Below, piece after piece: positions 27,469 to 37,298 of a stretch of 64,000 nucleotides of DNA. The DNA lies in contig NZ_CP011412.1 of assembly GCF_001007875.1 (NCBI RefSeq), positions 2,666,001 through 2,730,000 on the forward strand, in the 5' to 3' direction. Made by a program: the position numbers and the translations under genes. Numbering within the stretch: position 1 is the first letter of the stretch; each line of letters begins with the position of its first letter. The notes beneath the pieces are model-generated. The model saw only the letters and a program-made list of their open reading frames with translations, was not told the origin of the DNA and did not search any database. The DNA is from Sedimenticola thiotaurini (lineage in GTDB: Bacteria > Pseudomonadota > Gammaproteobacteria > Chromatiales > Chromatiaceae).

Positions 27469-28827
27469 ATGACCATGCCCATCAGCAAAAAGTGGGTCAT
27501 TCTGATCCCAGCCATCGCCGGCATTGCCGCCCTGATGGCGCTCAAAAAAAGCAGTCAGCCTCCGGTACAGGAGCCACCACAGGAGCAGGCCCAACTGATC
27601 CGGGTGATCAGGGTGCCCAGCGTCACGGTGATTCCCACTGCCCGGGGTTACGGCACGGTGAAACCGAGCCGGACCTGGGACGGGGTCGCTCAGGTCAAAG
27701 GGAAGATTGTGCAGAAACACCCGAAGTTGCAGAAAGGCGCCATCCTGGAAGGCGGCAGCCTGATCCTGCGTATCGACCCGACCGACTACGAACTGGCCAT
27801 TGCCCAGGCCGAGGCGGATATGCTGGCCACCCGCGCCCAGCTGGATGAGCTGTTAGCCAAGGGCACCAATACGGAAGCGTCACTGAAGATCGAGCAGGCT
27901 GCCCTTGCCCTGAACCGCAAGGAGCTGGAACGCAAGCGTAAACTGGTGGGCAAGGGTGGCGTCAGCCGCTCAGACCTGGAGACCCAGGAGCGCAGTGTAC
28001 TGTCCCAGCAGCAGAGTGTGCAGACGCAGCTCAACACGCTGAATCTGATACCAAGCCAGAAGGCACTGCTGGAGGCCCAGCTGGAGCGCTACCAGGCCAG
28101 TCTGGCGACAGCACGCCGTAACCTCGCCAACACCGAGATACGCCTCCCCTTCACCAGCCGCATCGCCCAGGTCAATGTGGAGCAGGACCAGTATGTCCGG
28201 GAGGGGGAGTTGTTGGTGAGTGCCGATGATCTGGACGAGGCCGAGATTGAAGTACAGATCCCCATCAACCAGATGAGCCAGCTGATTCACGCCAACCAGA
28301 CGATTGATGTGCTCAACCTCAATCCCAGCGAGACCCGGCGGCAGGTCGGCTTGAGCGCCACGGTGAAGCTGCAGGAGAACAGCCTGCAAGCCACCTGGCC
28401 GGCCCGCTTTGCCCGGATAAGCGATACCCTGGATCCCAAGACCCGCACGGTGGGGGTCATCGTCGCCATCGACAAACCCTATAACAATGTCCTGCCGGGC
28501 AGCCGCCCACCCCTGCTGAAGGGCCTGTTTGTCCAGGTGACACTGGCGGGCAAAGCCCGTCCAGACAGTCTGGTGGTACCCCGCTCCGCCCTGCATGCGG
28601 GACGGCTTTATGTGGTGGATGAACAGCAGCGTCTGGATATCCGGCCAGTCGAGGTCGGCATATTGCAATCCGGCTTCGCCACCATTGAATCGGAGCTGGC
28701 GGCCCGGGAGCAGGTGGTCATCTCCGACCTGGTTCCTGCGGTCCAGGGCATGCTGCTGAAACCGGTGGTCGACCAGGCAGCTGAACAGCGCCTGGCACGG
28801 ATCGCACAGGGAGAGACAGCCCCATGA
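27469..28827 (+). CDS. RND efflux periplasmic adaptor (membrane fusion protein)
   Basis: 452 aa. One N-terminal membrane anchor (KKWVILIPAIAGIAALMAL), then lipoyl, long coiled-coil hairpin (about 100-215, rich in Ala/Glu/Lys/Gln) and beta-barrel domains (TEIRLPFTSRIAQVNVEQDQ). It links an inner membrane RND pump to an outer membrane channel. Its stop overlaps the permease start (ATGA). A GGAG precedes the start; a second ATG at 27475 is a possible alternative. Confidence 0.92.
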   Translation: MTMPISKKWVILIPAIAGIAALMALKKSSQPPVQEPPQEQAQLIRVIRVPSVTVIPTARGYGTVKPSRTWDGVAQVKGKIVQKHPKLQKGAILEGGSLILRIDPTDYELAIAQAEADMLATRAQLDELLAKGTNTEASLKIEQAALALNRKELERKRKLVGKGGVSRSDLETQERSVLSQQQSVQTQLNTLNLIPSQKALLEAQLERYQASLATARRNLANTEIRLPFTSRIAQVNVEQDQYVREGELLVSADDLDEAEIEVQIPINQMSQLIHANQTIDVLNLNPSETRRQVGLSATVKLQENSLQATWPARFARISDTLDPKTRTVGVIVAIDKPYNNVLPGSRPPLLKGLFVQVTLAGKARPDSLVVPRSALHAGRLYVVDEQQRLDIRPVEVGILQSGFATIESELAAREQVVISDLVPAVQGMLLKPVVDQAAEQRLARIAQGETAP

Positions 28828-31800
28828 TCACCTTCTTTGCCCGCCACCCCACGGCCGGCAATCTGCTGATGCTGTTCCTGGCTGTGCTGGGCTTCTCCAC
28901 CCTGCCCGGCCTGCAGCGGGAGACCTTTCCCGATTTCACCGCCCAGCAGCTACAGATCACCATCGCCTACCCCGGCGCCAGTGCCGAAGATGTGGAAGAG
29001 GCGGTCTGCCAGCGGCTGGAGGATGCTATCGACGCGGTCAACGAAGTGGAAGAGTTGAGCTGCGAGGCACGGGAAGGGATCAGCATCGCTGTGGTGGAGA
29101 TGGTGGAAGGGGGTGATATGGCCCGCTTCATGGATGACATCAAGAGCGAAGTCGACGCCATCGACAACTTCCCGGAGGAGACCGAACTGCCGGTGATCAA
29201 GGAGCTGGGACGTACCGACAACGTGGTGGCCATCGCCATCACCGGCCCCATGTCGGATAGCGACCTGAAGGCCTATGCGGAGCAGGTCAAAGAGCGCATG
29301 CAGCGTCTGCCGGAAATATCACAGGTGGAGATCAACGGCTTTTCCGATCACCAGTTACGCATCGAAGTGCCGGCCCGGACACTGCAGCAGTACGGCATCA
29401 GCATGTCGGATGTGGCCAGCGCCGTCCAGCGCCAGGGTATCGACATGCCCTCCGGCTCCCTGGAGACAGTGGACCAGGATCTGTTGATCCGCTTCACCGA
29501 TCTGCGCCGCAATCCCCAGGAGCTGGCGGACCTGATCATAGTCAGCGCCAACTCCGGGGCGGAAGTGCGGCTGGGGGATATCGCCCGGATCAGCGACCGC
29601 TTTGAGCTGGATGAAGAGAAAGTGCTGTTCAACGGCCAGCGCGCCGCCTTGTTGCAGGTCATCAAGACCAAGCAGCAGGACACTCTCAGGGTAATGGACG
29701 CGGTGAGCCGGTTTCTCGACCAGGAGCTGCGACCCAGTGCTCCCCGGGGTGTCGCCTTCCACGTTACCCAGGACCGCTCCTCCATCGTGCGCGACCGGCT
29801 CAGCCTGTTGCTGAAGAACGGCGGCCAGGGACTGGTGCTGGTGTTCCTGGTGATGTGGCTGTTTTTCCAGGGCCGATTTGCCTTCTGGGTCGCCATGGGA
29901 CTGCCGGTCTCATTCCTCGGTGCCCTGTTTTTTATGAGTATCCTCGGCCTGACCATCAACATGATCACCATGGTGGCCCTGCTCATTGCCATCGGCCTGC
30001 TGATGGATGACGCCATCGTCATCGCCGAGAATATCGCCACCCAACTGCGCAAGGGTAAAAGCGCCATGCAGGCGGCGGTTGACGGCACCCGGCAGGTGGC
30101 TCCCGGGGTCATCTCCTCCTTTCTCACCACCGCCTCCGTGTTCGGCCCGCTGGCATTCCTCTCCGGCAATATGGGCAAAGTGTTGCAGTTCATACCCATG
30201 GTGCTGCTGCTGGTGCTGGTGATCAGTCTGATCGAGGCGTTCCTGATCCTGCCCCACCACCTGGGCCATGCCCTGAAACACCATGAGCAGGAGACCGGCC
30301 GTTTCCGCCAGGCGTTTGACGAGCGGCTGATCCACTTTCGTGACCATACCGTGGGCCACCTGGTGGACTGGTCGATCCACCAGCGCTACTGGTTCATCGG
30401 CATCATCATCGGGCTGTTCCTGCTCAGTATCGGCATGCTGGTGGGTGGCAAGCTGAAGTTCCAGTCCTTCCCCGATATCGAGGGTGACATCATCGAGGCA
30501 CGCATCCTGCTGCCCCAGGGCACCCCCCTGGCGCGCACCGAGGCAGTGGTTGATCGGGTGACCGAGGGGATCCAGGCGGTGGATCGGCACTTCACTCCAC
30601 AGCAACCCGATCAGCAGCCGCTGGTGCGCAATGTCCAGGTTCGCTTCAACAACAACCTGGACGCCAACGAGAGCGGCCCCCACCTGGCCACCGTGACGGT
30701 GGATCTGCTCACTGCCGAGGCGCGCAGCGGCCAACTGGAGGACTATATCAACCTGTGGCGGGAGCGCAGCGGCGAGATCCCGGATCTGGTGGCGCTGAAT
30801 TTCAAGGAGCCCACCATGGGACCGGGGGGCATCCCGCTGGAGATCCGCCTCACCGGGTCCGATCTGGATCAGCTCAAACAGGCCTCACTGGAGCTGCAGA
30901 CGTGGCTGGCCAGCTACCGGGGCACCTTTAATCTGTCGGACAACCTGCGCCCCGGCAAACCGGAACTGCGCCTGCGCCTGCGGGACGGCGCCCTGGCGCT
31001 GGGACTGGACGCCTCCACCATTGCCAGCCAGTTGCGTGCCGCCTTCTACGGCACGGTTGCCAGCGAGATCCAGGTCGGACCTGAGGCCTACGAGATTGAC
31101 GTACGACTGGCCGGGCAGGACCGGGCCAGTCGAACCGACATGGAGGGGTTCCGCATTGTTACTGCGGCAGGCGATCAGGTGCCACTGAATGCGGTGGCGC
31201 ATATTGAATCCGCCCGTGGCTATTCACGTATCATACGGATCGACGGAGTACGCACTGTCACTATCAGTGGCGACCTGGATCCCCGGATCACCAATGCCCG
31301 TGAGATCATTAACCACACCCAGGCCAACTTCCTGCCCGAACTGCTGGCCCGCTATCCCGGTATCGACGCCGCTATCGAGGGCGAATCCAGAGACACCGCC
31401 AAGACCGGCAGCTCCATGCTGCGCAGCTTTGCCATCGGCCTGGTGGGTATCTTCATCCTGCTCAGCTTCCAGTTCCGCAGCTATGTGGAACCGCTGGTGG
31501 TAATGTCCATCATCCCGCTGGCCCTGATCGGCGTTATCTGGGGCCACCTGCTGATGGGCCTCAGCTTCACCATGCCGGGCATTATTGGCTTCGCCTCCCT
31601 GGCCGGTATCGTGGTCAACGACTCGATCCTGCTGGTGGAGTTTCTCAAGCTGCGGGTGCGGGAGGGATACGAAATCGTCGAGGCGGCCAAGATGGCCAGC
31701 CGCGACCGCTTCCGGGCCGTGCTGCTCACCTCGGTCACCACGATTGCCGGACTGATACCCCTGTTGCTGGAGAAGAGCATGCAGGCCCAGGTGCTGGTGC

Positions 31801-31940
31801 CCCTGGCCACCAGCATCGTGTTCGGCCTGTTGACCACCACCCTGCTGGTGCTGCTGGTGGTACCGGCCCTGTTCAGCATACTGCACGACCTGGGAATCTC
31901 GACCACCGCCCGGGAGTTGTCCGCCATGGAGGGGGAATAG
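28824..31940 (+). CDS. RND family efflux permease (AcrB/MexF-like)
   Basis: 1038 aa, full length for a trimeric proton-driven RND pump. Twelve membrane helices in the usual 1+5 / 1+5 pattern; TM4 carries the Asp pair for proton transport (AIGLLMDDAIVIAENI), and the second half has the matching GIVVNDSILLVEFLKLR. The substrate cannot be read from sequence. No outer membrane TolC-like gene follows, so a channel encoded elsewhere is needed. The upstream merR is a candidate regulator only by position. Confidence 0.93.
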   Translation: MITFFARHPTAGNLLMLFLAVLGFSTLPGLQRETFPDFTAQQLQITIAYPGASAEDVEEAVCQRLEDAIDAVNEVEELSCEAREGISIAVVEMVEGGDMARFMDDIKSEVDAIDNFPEETELPVIKELGRTDNVVAIAITGPMSDSDLKAYAEQVKERMQRLPEISQVEINGFSDHQLRIEVPARTLQQYGISMSDVASAVQRQGIDMPSGSLETVDQDLLIRFTDLRRNPQELADLIIVSANSGAEVRLGDIARISDRFELDEEKVLFNGQRAALLQVIKTKQQDTLRVMDAVSRFLDQELRPSAPRGVAFHVTQDRSSIVRDRLSLLLKNGGQGLVLVFLVMWLFFQGRFAFWVAMGLPVSFLGALFFMSILGLTINMITMVALLIAIGLLMDDAIVIAENIATQLRKGKSAMQAAVDGTRQVAPGVISSFLTTASVFGPLAFLSGNMGKVLQFIPMVLLLVLVISLIEAFLILPHHLGHALKHHEQETGRFRQAFDERLIHFRDHTVGHLVDWSIHQRYWFIGIIIGLFLLSIGMLVGGKLKFQSFPDIEGDIIEARILLPQGTPLARTEAVVDRVTEGIQAVDRHFTPQQPDQQPLVRNVQVRFNNNLDANESGPHLATVTVDLLTAEARSGQLEDYINLWRERSGEIPDLVALNFKEPTMGPGGIPLEIRLTGSDLDQLKQASLELQTWLASYRGTFNLSDNLRPGKPELRLRLRDGALALGLDASTIASQLRAAFYGTVASEIQVGPEAYEIDVRLAGQDRASRTDMEGFRIVTAAGDQVPLNAVAHIESARGYSRIIRIDGVRTVTISGDLDPRITNAREIINHTQANFLPELLARYPGIDAAIEGESRDTAKTGSSMLRSFAIGLVGIFILLSFQFRSYVEPLVVMSIIPLALIGVIWGHLLMGLSFTMPGIIGFASLAGIVVNDSILLVEFLKLRVREGYEIVEAAKMASRDRFRAVLLTSVTTIAGLIPLLLEKSMQAQVLVPLATSIVFGLLTTTLLVLLVVPALFSILHDLGISTTARELSAMEGE

Positions 31941-32042
31941 AACCGGCTTCTGTACCGGAACTGGCACAACCACTTCTTGTTATTAATACCCGTATTAGTA
32001 CAAACTTGACCCAGATACTGAATTAATCTGGAGCTGGCTGCT

Positions 32043-32867
32043 ATGAAAGTAACCTGGGAATCGGGCGATGCCTATGAACTCTACATGGGCCGGTGGAGCC
32101 GGCTGGTGGCCAAGCCGTTCCTTGAATGGCTCAATCCACAACCGGAGTTGCGCTGGCTCGATGTGGGCTGCGGTACGGGCCCGTTGAGCGACATTATCCT
32201 CAACCACTACAAACCGGCCGAGCTGTATGCCGTGGATCAGTCCGAGAGCTTCATCAAAAGCGCCCAGATGCGCCTGCGCCAGGGGATACAGCTGCGGGTC
32301 GGCAACGCCATGGCCCTGCCGGTGGACGACAACGCGGTGGATATCACGGTCTCCGGTCTGCTGCTGAACATCCCCCCGGCCCCCGACGAGGCACTGCAGG
32401 AGATGGTACGGGTCACCAGGGACGGCGGCACCGTAGCGGCCTACGTCTGGGACTATGCCGGCAGTATGGAGATGCTGCACCACTTCTGGGAGGCGGCCGT
32501 GGAGATCAACCTGATGGCCGACGTGATGCATGAGGGAAAGCGCTTTGCCGACTGCAACAAACCGGCACTGCGCCAGCTGTTCAACGAGGCCGGCCTCACC
32601 GAAATCGCTCTGACCTCGTTTGAGATCGTCCAGGAGTTCGCCAATTTCGACCAGTTCTGGGCCCCTTTCCAGGCCGGTCAGGGCACCGCACCCACCTACC
32701 TGGTCTCCCAGCCGGAAGCGGACCAGGCGGCCCTGCGCGAGCTGCTGCGGGAGCGCCTGCCCACCGCCAGCGACGGCTCCATCAAGCTGCGTGCCCGGGC
32801 CTGGGCTATCAAGGGACAGGTGGACAAAAGCGCTACGCCGGAAGAAGAACATGAGCCAACTGATTGA
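32043..32867 (+). CDS. Class I SAM-dependent methyltransferase
   Basis: 274 aa. Motif I is WLDVGCGTGPLSD (about residues 38-50); the post-I acidic residue is in YAVDQSESF; motif II region is DNAVDITVSGLLLNIPPAPDEAL. This is the UbiE/methyltransferase-11-like type. The substrate is unknown. The 3' end overlaps the WbuC-like gene by 17 bp, so the two are probably co-translated. Confidence 0.88.
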   Translation: MKVTWESGDAYELYMGRWSRLVAKPFLEWLNPQPELRWLDVGCGTGPLSDIILNHYKPAELYAVDQSESFIKSAQMRLRQGIQLRVGNAMALPVDDNAVDITVSGLLLNIPPAPDEALQEMVRVTRDGGTVAAYVWDYAGSMEMLHHFWEAAVEINLMADVMHEGKRFADCNKPALRQLFNEAGLTEIALTSFEIVQEFANFDQFWAPFQAGQGTAPTYLVSQPEADQAALRELLRERLPTASDGSIKLRARAWAIKGQVDKSATPEEEHEPTD

Positions 32868-33336
32868 CCGGCAGCTGTTCAAGCAGCTGCTGGATGAGGC
32901 CCGGAACAGCCCGCGCAAGCGGGCGCATCGGAACCTGCACCAACACTATGAAGAACCGGTCCAGCGTGTCTGTATCGGGCTTGTATCCGGGACCTACGTG
33001 CCACCGCACGCGCACCCGCAGGCGCACCAATGGGAACTGATTCTCAGCCTGCAAGGACGCGTTGGCCTGGTAATATTTGACGCCTCCGGCTGCATCACCA
33101 GGCGCCACGTCCTGTCAGAAAAGGGGCCGGCCAGCGGCATCCAGCTGCTGCCGGACACCTGGCACACACTCTACCCGATCGATCCCGAGTCGATCATCCT
33201 GGAGATCAAGCAGGGGCCTTACGATCCTGCAAAAGCGGCCCGGTTTGCCGCCTGGGCGCCGACCGAAGAAGCCCCAGAGGCGAGCCGCTTCCTGGAGTGG
33301 GTGTCGAGAGCGGAAACCGGCTCCAGCTATTGCTGA
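32851..33336 (+). CDS. WbuC-like cupin metalloprotein
   Basis: 161 aa. Cupin core with PPHAHPQAHQWELILSLQGRVGL (metal-binding His/Glu) and a second motif in DTWHTLYPIDPES. It resembles the WbuC family often found in O-antigen clusters, of unknown reaction. Start chosen at the ATG overlapping the methyltransferase end. No other polysaccharide genes are beside it. Confidence 0.82.
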   Translation: MSQLIDRQLFKQLLDEARNSPRKRAHRNLHQHYEEPVQRVCIGLVSGTYVPPHAHPQAHQWELILSLQGRVGLVIFDASGCITRRHVLSEKGPASGIQLLPDTWHTLYPIDPESIILEIKQGPYDPAKAARFAAWAPTEEAPEASRFLEWVSRAETGSSYC

Positions 33337-33425
33337 CAAACAGGGGCAGCCGGAACAGTCGCTGCTACTATTTCAGGATACCTGACGACTTTGCCGTAAC
33401 AAGAGAGAACCAGCCATAATCCACC

Positions 33426-33917
33426 ATGTCCAGATTACTATTGATCCCCCTGCTCCTGTTGATCTCCGCCTGCAGTCATGAGGTACTGCGCCCGGCTAAT
33501 ACAGCCGGCAACTCGATGGCGGTGGGTCAGCAAACTCTGGAGACCCGGCAGGCGCTCCTGGACCGGCTCTACCAGCAGCATCAGGAGTGGCGGGGAACAC
33601 CATATCGCCTGGGTGGCCAGAGTCGCCAGGGCATCGACTGCTCCGGTTTCGTCCAACTCACCTACCACACCCACGTGGGTGTAAGCCTGCCCCGTACCAC
33701 TGCACAACAGGCCAATATGGGTCAGCCGGTACAGCAAGCGGAGCTGACCACCGGTGACCTGGTCTTTTTCATGATCGACGGCAACACCCGGCACGTAGGG
33801 ATCTACCTGGAACAGAATCGCTTTCTACATGCCTCTAAGAGCAGTGGTGTAATAATCTCCCCGCTGGACTCCCCCTACTGGCGGGCGGCCTACTGGCGCT
33901 CCCGGCGGGTGCTGTAG
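33426..33917 (+). CDS. NlpC/P60 family lipoprotein (peptidoglycan endopeptidase)
   Basis: 163 aa. Lipoprotein signal with lipobox LISAC (Cys16). NlpC/P60 domain from about residue 45, with catalytic Cys in GIDCSGFVQLTY, His in NTRHVGIYLEQNRFLHA, and a third polar residue expected downstream. It likely cleaves peptide cross-links in murein from the outer membrane (Spr/MepS type). Confidence 0.92.
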   Translation: MSRLLLIPLLLLISACSHEVLRPANTAGNSMAVGQQTLETRQALLDRLYQQHQEWRGTPYRLGGQSRQGIDCSGFVQLTYHTHVGVSLPRTTAQQANMGQPVQQAELTTGDLVFFMIDGNTRHVGIYLEQNRFLHASKSSGVIISPLDSPYWRAAYWRSRRVL

Positions 33918-34000
33918 AATCCGACGGAACGGCGTTGGCAACCACCCGGAGGGTAAGCCGGGAATATCTCATTCACTTTCCAACACGGTATTGATGCCCT

Positions 34001-34690
34001 ATGAGCAGCCTGATTTTCACCGGCACCATCGCACCACTTGACCCGGATACCGACAGCGCCATTAACAAGCAGCCCATCAGCGCGCCGCTACTGTGTGGTC
34101 CAGAGGGACTGGTGGGCGATCAGCAGCAGGATCGACGCCACCACGGCGGAACGGAACGGGCGCTGCACTACTACCCCCGGGAGCACTACAGCTATTGGGA
34201 AGAGTTCTGGCTCGCCATGGCACTACCGGAACCGACCACGCCGTTTCGCCCGGCGGCCTTTGGGGAGAATATTTCCGATACCGGTCTGAACGAGGAGCAG
34301 GTCAACGTCGGCGACACCTTTACCCTGGGGGAGGCGGTACTACAGGTCAGCCAGCCACGTTCGCCCTGTTACAAGCTGAACATCCGCTTCGGTTACGCCC
34401 AGATGTCACTCATGATGCAGACCTCGGGGCGCACCGGCTGGCTGTTTCGAGTGCTGCAGCCCGGCACAGTAAAGCCCGGTGACAGCCTGTCACGACAGGA
34501 GATCGTCTCCAGCGGCCTGTCGGTACGCCGCTGTCTGGACATCCTTTACAACCGCCCCTTCAGCCGCGACGGGCTGCTGCTGTTGGCAAACCACGAAAGC
34601 CTGTCAGCCAACTGGAAACAACATGCCCTGACCCGGCTGGAGAGCGGTCAGCCGGAACGCTGGACCCGGCGCCTGCTCCGCCAGCCGTGA
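34001..34690 (+). CDS. MOSC domain protein (YiiM-like)
   Basis: 229 aa. Beta-strand MOSC domain with the conserved Cys in QPRSPCYKLNIRFG and the basic motif RRHHGGTERALHYYPREHY. A C-terminal 3-alpha tail follows. YiiM relatives bind molybdenum cofactor and reduce N-hydroxylated compounds. The stop is only 9 bp from that of the convergent downstream gene. Confidence 0.9.
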   Translation: MSSLIFTGTIAPLDPDTDSAINKQPISAPLLCGPEGLVGDQQQDRRHHGGTERALHYYPREHYSYWEEFWLAMALPEPTTPFRPAAFGENISDTGLNEEQVNVGDTFTLGEAVLQVSQPRSPCYKLNIRFGYAQMSLMMQTSGRTGWLFRVLQPGTVKPGDSLSRQEIVSSGLSVRRCLDILYNRPFSRDGLLLLANHESLSANWKQHALTRLESGQPERWTRRLLRQP

Positions 34691-34699
34691 GCCGTCGGT

Positions 34700-35056
34700 T
34701 CAGGCGGCAACTTCCAGCAGCGGTGTTACCGAGCGCAGCCAGGTGCACAATTCACAGTCACAACGACCAGCATCATGCCCCAGCCGGCCCAGGTGGTAAC
34801 TCACATACTCAATGGCAAAACGCAGTAATCGCTGCAGTTCATCGAATGTGGCTTCAACCAGGGACGGGCTGGCCAACTGCTCCCCATAGGCCTGGCACTC
34901 CAGAATATAGAGACACTCGTTGCAATCATCCGCCTGCTCATTGAACTGATAGTGTTGAGAACAGGTACCCCGTTTACTCTCCTGCTCCATCAGCGACCGG
35001 GGATAATCCAGCGCCGCAATGATCTGATCGCGCCTATCCGAAACAGACTCCGACAT
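34700..35056 (-). CDS. Cys-rich hypothetical protein, 118 aa
   Basis: Not recognised. It is soluble, acidic and contains seven cysteines in three groups: one in RGTCSQHY, three in DDCNECLYILEC, and three in GRCDCELC near the C-terminus. This arrangement could hold Zn or an Fe-S cluster. I took the ATG at 35056, preceded by GGAG at a good distance; ATG 35071 and GTG 35110 are longer options. Confidence 0.65.
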   Translation of the reverse strand: MSESVSDRRDQIIAALDYPRSLMEQESKRGTCSQHYQFNEQADDCNECLYILECQAYGEQLASPSLVEATFDELQRLLRFAIEYVSYHLGRLGHDAGRCDCELCTWLRSVTPLLEVAA

Positions 35057-35152
35057 GGTGCTGTACTCCATAATCCCGCTAGCCTGTCGCCGCCGACACA
35101 CCCAGATCACCCGCTGGACGGCCCCTTACGACTTCACGGCTATTCACAAACC

Positions 35153-35171
35153 AGTGCCGAAAACCGGCACT
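35153..35171. terminator. Hairpin AGTGCCG-N5-CGGCACT downstream of the MATE gene
   Basis: Perfect 7-bp stem with loop AAAAC. On the minus strand it is followed by a weak T-containing stretch (GGTTTGTG). It could end transcription of the MATE gene, but it lies 118 bp beyond its stop, and there is no proper U tract. Confidence 0.35.
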
Positions 35172-35288
35172 CCCACATTGAATCCTAGCACAGGGATCAG
35201 AACCGGCTTATTGATCCAATACAACTGGAGTTCAGATCCATTCTTGGTCCTTTACGGGGCGAACCGGCGTCATTCAGAAAACACCGGC

Positions 35289-36674
35289 TTAAACATCGCC
35301 CACAGGATCAGTGACTTTGCCCGCCGCTGTGGCGATCTTTTTCCGACCCAGCAGGTAGAAACGCAGGTTTAGCAGCACTGCTGCCGTGGTCAACCCCACC
35401 GCCAAGCCACCCCACAATCCCTGTGGACCGACAGCCAGTTGAATACCGATATACCAGGCAAACGGAAAACCCACCACCCAGTAGGCGAACATGGTGATAA
35501 ACATGGGCACAGCGGTATCCTTCAATCCCCGCAGGGCGCCGGAGGCAGAGACCTGCAGCCCGTCGGAAAACTGGAACAGGGCGGCCGCGAACAGCAGGCT
35601 CATGGCCATGTTGGCCACCGCCGCATCATTGGTGTAGAGCGCCACGATCAGCTCCGGGAACAGCAACAGCATGGTGGCGGAGAGGGCCATGATACCGCCG
35701 GCCATCACCACCCCCTGCTGACCCCGGACGATCGCCAGACGCAAATCCCCGGCGCCGGCGGCATGGCCGACCCGAATGGTGATCGCCTGGGAGATGCTCA
35801 GCGGCAGCATGAACATCATGGCGGCATAGTTGAGGGCAATCTGGTGCGCCGCCATCTCCACCTTGCCCAGGCTGCCCATCATGATCGCCACGGCGCTGAA
35901 CATACCCACCTCCATGATAATGGCGACAGCGATGGGCAGCCCCAGCTTGAGAATGCGCCAGATCTCTTTCGGCCGTGGTCCGGCAAAATTCTGGAACAGG
36001 GCCAATGGACGGAAACGCTTGCCACGCCACAGATAGGCAAACATCATCAGGGCCCCCAGCCAGAGCCCGATGGCGGTGGAGAGGGCGGCACCGGACGCGC
36101 CCATCGGCGTGATTCCGAAATCGCCGAACATGAACAGGTAGTTGCCCAGGACGTTCAGGGGCAACAGCAGGGACTGCACCAGCATGGCCGGTTTGGTATT
36201 GCTCAGCCCTTCGTTCAGATACCGGGGTGCCAGGTAGAGACAGAGCCCCGGCATGCCCCAGGCGCTGACACGCAGGTAATCACCCGCCAGGGGAGCGATC
36301 TCCGGATCCACGTTCAGCAGGGGCAGAGCGGCGGCCAGGCCATAAGTGAGGGGCACCGCAACCAGCCCCACCAGGATGGCGACCCAGAGGCCCTGTTGAA
36401 ACTCCCCGGCGATCGCCTGTTCGTCGCCAGCCCCGTTCAGGTGCGCCACCAGCGGTGAAATTGCCAGGGTCGCGCCGATACAGGCGAGCAGCATCAGGTT
36501 CCACAGGGAAGAACCCAGGCCCACCGCGGCCAGCACTTCGGCGTTGATACGCCCGGCCATCACCGTATCGATGAAGCCCATACCTACCTGGAGCAACTGG
36601 GCCACCACCAACGGCCCGGCCAGTAGCAGGGTCGGGACGGCTTCCCGTCGCCATAGACTCAACCATTGTGGCAT
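35289..36674 (-). CDS. MATE family multidrug/Na+ efflux protein (NorM-like)
   Basis: 461 aa with twelve predicted membrane helices in two similar halves. Typical family features are QVGMGFIDTVMAGR in helix 1 and AAHQIALNYAAMMFMLPLSIS in the second half. It exports cationic drugs or metabolites using Na+ or H+. It is divergent from the ArsN2-like gene (129-bp gap). Confidence 0.93.
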   Translation of the reverse strand: MPQWLSLWRREAVPTLLLAGPLVVAQLLQVGMGFIDTVMAGRINAEVLAAVGLGSSLWNLMLLACIGATLAISPLVAHLNGAGDEQAIAGEFQQGLWVAILVGLVAVPLTYGLAAALPLLNVDPEIAPLAGDYLRVSAWGMPGLCLYLAPRYLNEGLSNTKPAMLVQSLLLPLNVLGNYLFMFGDFGITPMGASGAALSTAIGLWLGALMMFAYLWRGKRFRPLALFQNFAGPRPKEIWRILKLGLPIAVAIIMEVGMFSAVAIMMGSLGKVEMAAHQIALNYAAMMFMLPLSISQAITIRVGHAAGAGDLRLAIVRGQQGVVMAGGIMALSATMLLLFPELIVALYTNDAAVANMAMSLLFAAALFQFSDGLQVSASGALRGLKDTAVPMFITMFAYWVVGFPFAWYIGIQLAVGPQGLWGGLAVGLTTAAVLLNLRFYLLGRKKIATAAGKVTDPVGDV

Positions 36675-36803
36675 AACACTATCTCAGGATATAAAACGAC
36701 CTGGCGGAGCGGATCCGCCGTTTCCATCTGTGCGCCGGAAACAACTGCTTCAGCCCGGGAACGGGCATCCCAAAAGTCAACTGGAGGAGTCAGCACAACA
36801 GAG

Positions 36804-37262
36804 ATGGCTATCATACCCGCACTCGATCCCGATATCGTCAGGGAATTGCTGCAAAACGCACAACTGCCCAGTGCGGATATCGGCCACAATCCCCGGGCCC
36901 GTTTCTACCTGATCGAACAGGCTGGCCAGCCGGTCGGCCTGGCCGGACTCGAATGTTACGGTCACGACGCCCTGCTCCGCTCCCTGCTGGTGCAGCCGGC
37001 CTATCGGGGCCGGGGCCTGGCGGCACAACTGGTCGATCACATTCAGCAGATGGCCGCCGCCCAGGGGGCCAGCGCGCTCTACCTGTTGACCACCGATGCG
37101 GCGGACTATTTCCGACGCATCGGATTCCGCGATATCGCCCGGGAGGCGGCGCCTCCCGCCATCCGCCAAACCGAGCAGTTCAGCCAGCTCTGCCCCGCTG
37201 CGGCCAGCCTGCTGTGGCGACCCGTCCAGCCGGTTTCCGCTGGCGACTATTCTTTGCGATAA
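36804..37262 (+). CDS. GNAT N-acetyltransferase, ArsN2-like
   Basis: 152 aa. Acetyl-CoA loop LVQPAYRGRGLAAQLVDH (about residues 62-80), followed by YLLTTDAADYFRRIGFRDIAR. The overall pattern (xxLPxxDIG, YLLTxxAxxYFxxxGF) matches ArsN2, annotated as arsenic-resistance acetyltransferases, though no other ars genes are nearby. Start set at ATG 36804; Shine-Dalgarno GGAGG is rather far upstream (about 16 bases). Confidence 0.8.
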   Translation: MAIIPALDPDIVRELLQNAQLPSADIGHNPRARFYLIEQAGQPVGLAGLECYGHDALLRSLLVQPAYRGRGLAAQLVDHIQQMAAAQGASALYLLTTDAADYFRRIGFRDIAREAAPPAIRQTEQFSQLCPAAASLLWRPVQPVSAGDYSLR

Positions 37263-37298
37263 TCCAGACCCATTGACCAGTCACAGGCGTGGAACAAC

